Assembly (NCBI RefSeq): GCF_030063355.1
Contig: NZ_JASISZ010000001.1
Coordinates: 1 to 64,000 of the forward strand
Length of the DNA: 64,000 nt
Direction of reading: 5' to 3'
DNA from: Streptomyces sp. PH10-H1
GTDB taxonomy: Bacteria > Actinomycetota > Actinomycetes > Streptomycetales > Streptomycetaceae
Shown: piece by piece, positions 60,277 to 64,000 of the stretch
Layout of the letters: each line of letters starts with the position of its first letter
Position numbering within the stretch: the stretch's first letter is position 1
Notes under the pieces: model-generated
The model's database searches: none
The model's input: only the letters and a program-made list of their open reading frames with translations
Told to the model about the DNA's origin: nothing
Position numbers and translations under genes: made by a program

Positions 60277-61599
60277 CTACGCGTGGCGGTTCAGGAAAGC
60301 CGCTACCGCCGGGGTCCGGTGGTGGGGGCGGAGGCGGGTGGTGGTGGTGTCCAGGAGGGCTCGGACGCGGGAGGACTGGACGCGGCCCAGGAGGTCCAGG
60401 ACGCGGGAGCCCGCGGCGGCGGCCTCGTCGGGGTGGCCGCCCGCGGCCAGGTCGGCGGAGAGTTCGGCTCCGTAGAGGGCGATGTTGCGGGCGAAGTGCG
60501 GGTCCTGGAGGCCCACCGCGCGCCGGGCGGAGTCCGCGGCCCGGCGGTGGTCGCCCAAGGCGGACCAGGACTGGGCTTCGAGGCCCGCCAGTTCGGCCTC
60601 GCCGAAGAACGTCATCCACTGCGGATCGGCGTCGGACGGGCCGCGTCCGTACAGCGTTTGCGCGCGGGCGAGGGCCCGTTCGCAGCCGGATCTGTCGCCG
60701 AGCCCCGCTCTGCCGCCCGCCTCGCGCAGCGCGAGCAGGGAGAGGAGCCGCGGCGAGGCGAGCCGCCTGGCGGCGGACTGCGCCGCCTGCGCGGCCCTGA
60801 CCGCCTCGTGGGGGCGGCCCGCGTCGCGGGCGAGGAACGCGGTGTTGCAGAAGGCGTGCGCCTCCAGGGCCGGATCGCCCGCCACCCGGGCCGTGGCGAG
60901 GGCCTCCGCGTAGTAGGAGCGGGCGTCGGTGAACCGGCCGGAGTCGTGGGCCAGCCATCCCACGGAGACGGCGAGTTCGCCGGCCCCGGCGTACAGGCCG
61001 TCGGCCACGGACTGGGTGTAGGCCCCCTCGTCGAGCAGCCGGTAGGCGGTGCGCAGGGCCTGTCCCGCCTGCTGGTAGAGGCCGTCCGCACCGTGCCGGT
61101 CGTCGTGCAGCCGGATATGCCGGACGGCTTCCTGTACGGCGTGGACCTCGCCGGCGCCGACCCGGCCGGCGGGCGGCTGCCCGTAAGCGGCGCCCGGCAC
61201 CAGGGCGGTGGCGATGACGGCGGGGCCGCCGGTCATGAACGCGCGACGCAGCACGTCGCTCTCCTCGAAATCGAATTCGTACGTCTCTTGCGGGGGTGCG
61301 CCGCCGTGTCTGCCCCGTACCGCCTCGCGCGGGGCGAAGCCCAGGTCGCCCAGCGCGCGGCCGGGGAACATGTGGCGGAACACCCGCTCGTAGGCGTAGT
61401 TGGGGCACCGGATCTCCCCGGCCTCCACGCGCCCGATGTACCGGGCGTCGCAGCTGACCTGCTCACCGATCTCGCGCGCGGAACGGCGTACCGCCGCCGC
61501 GAACTCGCTGGGGGAGCGGTCTCCGCGCAACTGCCGGAAGGCCGTGTTGGCCATGGTGGCGGAATGGGCTGGATCGGGGCTTGAGGACGGTGAAGCCAT
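60277..61599 (-). CDS. XRE-like TPR regulator (NsdA-like)
   Basis: A 440-residue protein. A weak N-terminal helix-turn-helix (FAAAVRRSAREIGEQVSCD followed by RYIGRVEAGEIRCPNYAYERV) precedes several TPR-like helical repeats (about 150-420: SYYAEALATARVAGDP, EAVRAAQAAQSAARRL). This is the layout of NsdA, a streptomycete regulator reported to repress sporulation and antibiotic production. The ATG at 61599 has GGAG six bases upstream. It is divergent from a small conserved gene, as these regulators often are. Confidence 0.75.
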   Translation of the reverse strand: MASPSSSPDPAHSATMANTAFRQLRGDRSPSEFAAAVRRSAREIGEQVSCDARYIGRVEAGEIRCPNYAYERVFRHMFPGRALGDLGFAPREAVRGRHGGAPPQETYEFDFEESDVLRRAFMTGGPAVIATALVPGAAYGQPPAGRVGAGEVHAVQEAVRHIRLHDDRHGADGLYQQAGQALRTAYRLLDEGAYTQSVADGLYAGAGELAVSVGWLAHDSGRFTDARSYYAEALATARVAGDPALEAHAFCNTAFLARDAGRPHEAVRAAQAAQSAARRLASPRLLSLLALREAGGRAGLGDRSGCERALARAQTLYGRGPSDADPQWMTFFGEAELAGLEAQSWSALGDHRRAADSARRAVGLQDPHFARNIALYGAELSADLAAGGHPDEAAAAGSRVLDLLGRVQSSRVRALLDTTTTRLRPHHRTPAVAAFLNRHA

Positions 61600-61809
61600 G
61601 GCGGACTCCTGGTGCGGACGGCGCGACGAACGTACCCGCTGTGACCGGCCCGGCACTCAGAGTTTGCCCACAAAACGGATATCTCACCTGCGATCCGCCA
61701 TGAAATGCCACCCCTTGCGGCGTTAGCCGGGCGTAGCTGTTGACGCGGAGGCGCGTTGTACTCGTCGTAAGGGCGGTGCTGCGTCCGCCCGCGAGGAGGA
61801 GGGTTCCCC

Positions 61810-62211
61810 TTGTTGGACACCGATCGGCACGAACCGAGCCCGGACCGGAGCGAGATGCCGCCGGCGACGCCCTGCGATCTCGTCACCGTCCCGACCCAGC
61901 AGGGTCTGGAGGCCGTCGACATCCTGCGGCTGCGGACCGGAGTCGGGCCGGTGCTGCACGACAACGCGGGGGACGGCATCGGCTTCCTGGTGCCGCCGGG
62001 CACCGCGGACGGCTGGGACCTGCCCGGCAGTTCGTGTACCCGGAGCAACGGCCGTGGCTTCTCGGTCGGGGCGGAGCCGCCGGTGGCCGGCTCCGGCTGG
62101 CTGGTGCCGCCGGAGAGCGGATCCGGCCGGATCACGGCGACCGACCCGGCCGTACTGCGGGCGGCCCTCGGCGAGGCGGCCCGCACCATCAGGCTGGCCG
62201 GCGGCGTCTGA
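61810..62211 (+). CDS. Small conserved hypothetical protein, TTG start
   Basis: A 133-residue protein not assigned to a function. It is beta-rich with GIGFLVPPGTADGWDLPGS and GWLVPPESGSG, a pattern seen in small streptomycete proteins next to NsdA-like or BldD-linked genes. Start choice rests on a strong GGAGGAGGG six bases before TTG at 61810 (a second TTG at 61813). The first ATG is 45 bases inside. Confidence 0.7.
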   Translation: MLDTDRHEPSPDRSEMPPATPCDLVTVPTQQGLEAVDILRLRTGVGPVLHDNAGDGIGFLVPPGTADGWDLPGSSCTRSNGRGFSVGAEPPVAGSGWLVPPESGSGRITATDPAVLRAALGEAARTIRLAGGV

Positions 62212-62263
62212 GCCGGCTTCGCCGGCTGACCGTCCCTGGCTGATATTGGCCGATACTGGTCGG

Positions 62264-63130
62264 GTGGCAGGTAAGAAGCAGGGCGGCAGAGCACCGTCGA
62301 GGGAACCAGTCGGCGCCGAGGTCGACGGCGGGCACGCCGAGCTGGTCCCGGACCGGGAGCGGCCGCACGGCTGGACGCTGCTCATCGACGGTGCCCCTCA
62401 GTCGCATGTCGACCTCGACGACCCGGCGTATCTGGACTTCGCGTACCAGCGCAGACTCGGCCACATCATCGATCTGGCCGCGCCCCCGGGGCGTCCGCTG
62501 CAGGTACTGCACCTGGGCGGCGGCGCGCTCACCCTGGCCCGGTACACGGCCGCGACCCGGCCGCGCTCCACCCAGCAGGCCGTCGAGATCGACGGCCCGC
62601 TCGTCGAACTGGTCCGCCGTGAGCTGCCCTGGGACAGGACCTGGCGGATCAAGGTGCGCGGCGGGGACGCCCGTGCCGGGCTCGCCAAAGTCCCGGACGG
62701 CTGGGCGGACCTGGTCATCGCCGATGTCTTCGGCGGCGCCCGCACCCCCGCGCACCTGACCAGCGCGGAGTTTTTGGCGGACGTCCGGCGCGCGCTGCGG
62801 CCTGACGGGTTCTACGCGGCCAATCTCGCCGACGGCGGCGCACTCGGTTTCCTGCGGGCCCAGATCGCCACCGCGCGGTCGGCCTTCGCCGAGGTCTGCG
62901 TGTCCGCCGACCCGGCCGTCCTGCGCGGCCGCCGGTTCGGCAATGCCATCCTGCTCGCCGCCGACCGTGAGCTGCCGATCGCCGAGCTGACCCGGCGGGT
63001 CGCCTCGGACCCGCATCCCGGCCGCGTCGAACACGGCCGCCCGCTGGCCGACTTCGCGGGCGGCGCGCCCCCGGTCACGGACGCGACCTCCGCCCCTTCG
63101 CCGGCCCCACCGGAGTCGGTCTTCCGCTGA
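62264..63130 (+). CDS. Spermidine-synthase-like methyltransferase-fold protein
   Basis: A 288-residue Rossmann-fold protein of the spermidine synthase superfamily. VLHLGGGALTLARY is the nucleotide/donor-binding loop, VEIDGPLVEL the acidic strand end and LVIADVFGGARTPAHL the active-site region. Several polyamine-synthase residues are not recognisable, so it may be a relative acting on another substrate. The GTG at 62264 is used. It is co-directional with the small upstream gene, 52 bases away. Confidence 0.82.
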   Translation: MAGKKQGGRAPSREPVGAEVDGGHAELVPDRERPHGWTLLIDGAPQSHVDLDDPAYLDFAYQRRLGHIIDLAAPPGRPLQVLHLGGGALTLARYTAATRPRSTQQAVEIDGPLVELVRRELPWDRTWRIKVRGGDARAGLAKVPDGWADLVIADVFGGARTPAHLTSAEFLADVRRALRPDGFYAANLADGGALGFLRAQIATARSAFAEVCVSADPAVLRGRRFGNAILLAADRELPIAELTRRVASDPHPGRVEHGRPLADFAGGAPPVTDATSAPSPAPPESVFR

Positions 63131-63145
63131 GCCGCACCCCAGGTC

Positions 63146-63670
63146 CTAGCCCCGGTACATCTCCACCACCGGCGGGTGGCCGTTCCAGGTGCAGAAGACC
63201 GACGAGGTCGTCGGGCCGCTGGTGAAGTCCACCCGGATCCATTCGTCCTGCTTCCAGACCTTCATCTCCCAGCCCGAGTCGGGGGTGGCCGAGACGAGGG
63301 TCGCCGAGGACGGCCCGAGGTCGAGGGCGACGCGGCCGCCGGTGACCTTGTAGCTGTGCACATTGCCGGTGGCGCTGGCCGTGGAGGCGTCGTGGGACGT
63401 GCCCGGGGGCCGTACCGGCGGCTCGGAGGGCGCCTTCGTCGCGGGCTTCGTGCTGGAGGGCGAAGGGGGCGCGGCCGGCTTGGGCCGGTGCGTGGAGGAG
63501 GCCAGTGGCTGCGTGGAGGAGTGGGCGGCGACGTCGTCGGAGATCGGCAGCGACCGCGGCGGGTCGTAGGCGGTCCCGGCGAGCACGGAGTGCACACCGA
63601 ACCACGACAGCGTCACCGCGGCGGTGGTCGTGAGCGTCCAGGCTCCGGCGTGAACGAATCCTCGTTGCAT
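63146..63670 (-). CDS. Secreted or membrane-anchored hypothetical protein
   Basis: 174 residues. One N-terminal hydrophobic segment (TLTTTAAVTLSWFGVHSVLAG) precedes a Ser/Pro/Thr-rich linker and a small beta-rich C-terminal domain (WKQDEWIRVDFTSG, SSVFCTWNGHPPVVEMYRG). Not recognised as a known family. It is convergent with the spermidine-synthase-like gene, 15 bases between stops, and divergent from the response regulator. Confidence 0.75.
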   Translation of the reverse strand: MQRGFVHAGAWTLTTTAAVTLSWFGVHSVLAGTAYDPPRSLPISDDVAAHSSTQPLASSTHRPKPAAPPSPSSTKPATKAPSEPPVRPPGTSHDASTASATGNVHSYKVTGGRVALDLGPSSATLVSATPDSGWEMKVWKQDEWIRVDFTSGPTTSSVFCTWNGHPPVVEMYRG

Positions 63671-63829
63671 CGGGACATCTTGTCGTACACGCTTCCGGGC
63701 CCGGACGTTCGGGCCGGAACAAGCCCCCTGGCGTGCTCGTATGCGCTATAACGCGGGAGACGGCGGCAGCGGCGGCGGCAAGTGGACGGGGCGGTACCGG
63801 CGTCGCCCGAATGGGCTACCGTGCGGGCC

Positions 63830-64000
63830 ATGGCAAGTGTGCTCGTGGTCGAGGACGACCAGTTCGTGCGCTCCGCCCTCATCCGGCACCTCACCGAGGC
63901 GGCCCACACCGTACGCAGTGTGGGCACGGCTCTGGAGGCGCTGCGCGAGGTGGCGCAGGTCGGTTTCGATGTCGTGATCCTCGATCTCGGCCTCCCGGAT
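63830..64000 (+). CDS. Response regulator, N-terminal part (runs off the window)
   Basis: 57 residues are visible. VLVVEDDQFVRSALIRHL has the acidic pair, and VVILDLGLPD has the phospho-acceptor aspartate of a receiver domain. The rest, including any DNA-binding domain and partner kinase, lies beyond the window. Confidence 0.85.
   Translation, partial: MASVLVVEDDQFVRSALIRHLTEAAHTVRSVGTALEALREVAQVGFDVVILDLGLPD

Noticed and set aside
1..64000. CRISPR arrays, complete insertion sequences, rRNA genes, replication origin
   Set aside because: No spaced direct repeats, transposase frames, rRNA-like sequence or DnaA-box cluster was seen on reading both strands.

Overview
The window is chromosomal DNA from a high-GC actinomycete, almost certainly a streptomycete. 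Coding regions show extreme third-position GC and many GTG starts. The gene families are also typical: class F sortases, a DasR-type chitinase promoter, LysX, a PAP2 phosphatase, an NsdA-like TPR regulator and twin secreted M6-like peptidases. Most of it is ordinary chromosome, with one degraded accessory island at about 24.36-28.2 kb.

Layout. 0-3.5 kb: an oxidoreductase operon, a divergent ROK regulator with a palindromic operator between them, and a GntR/HutC regulator. 3.6-9.5 kb: an aminophosphonate uptake and breakdown operon (FAD oxidase, phosphonatase-like HAD hydrolase, ABC ATPase, two permeases, binding lipoprotein). 9.6-12.5 kb: HAD-IIA phosphatase, a sortase with a secreted partner, and an anti-sigma-type ATPase. 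12.7-23.4 kb: a PP2C phosphatase and an Mnh/Mrp cation antiporter set, split into ABCD and EFG blocks by an inverted PBP2 and an M1 peptidase. 23.5-29.2 kb: a metallophosphoesterase, then a decayed island (deleted XRE regulator, integrase and peptidoglycan-binding remnants, lower-GC small lipoprotein and membrane genes), which ends at a tRNA-Lys. A second tRNA-Lys lies inverted about 0.8 kb away, with a truncated S8 peptidase between. 29.3-39.1 kb: IclR regulator, LLM oxidoreductase, DasR-type chitinase, secreted peptidoglycan-binding protein, GGDEF-EAL protein, two M6-like peptidases and OsmC. 39.2-50.5 kb: a polysaccharide deacetylase, a circularly permuted tRNA-like gene, LysX and two further MprF-like proteins, one fused to an esterase. 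50.7-64 kb: a second sortase, a third tRNA-Lys, a nuclease/helicase operon, PAP2, TetR, histidine phosphatase, NsdA-like regulator, a spermidine-synthase-like protein and the start of a response regulator.

The most unusual element is at 40.10-40.25 kb. A small gene with its own promoter and terminator carries the T-arm and 3' acceptor strand of a tRNA upstream of the 5' acceptor strand and D-arm. All four helices of a tRNA can form once the order is permuted. It converges on lysX and lies beside two more tRNA-dependent lipid aminoacyltransferase homologues, so a dedicated tRNA or tRNA-like RNA for membrane-lipid aminoacylation is a testable idea. I have not proved it.
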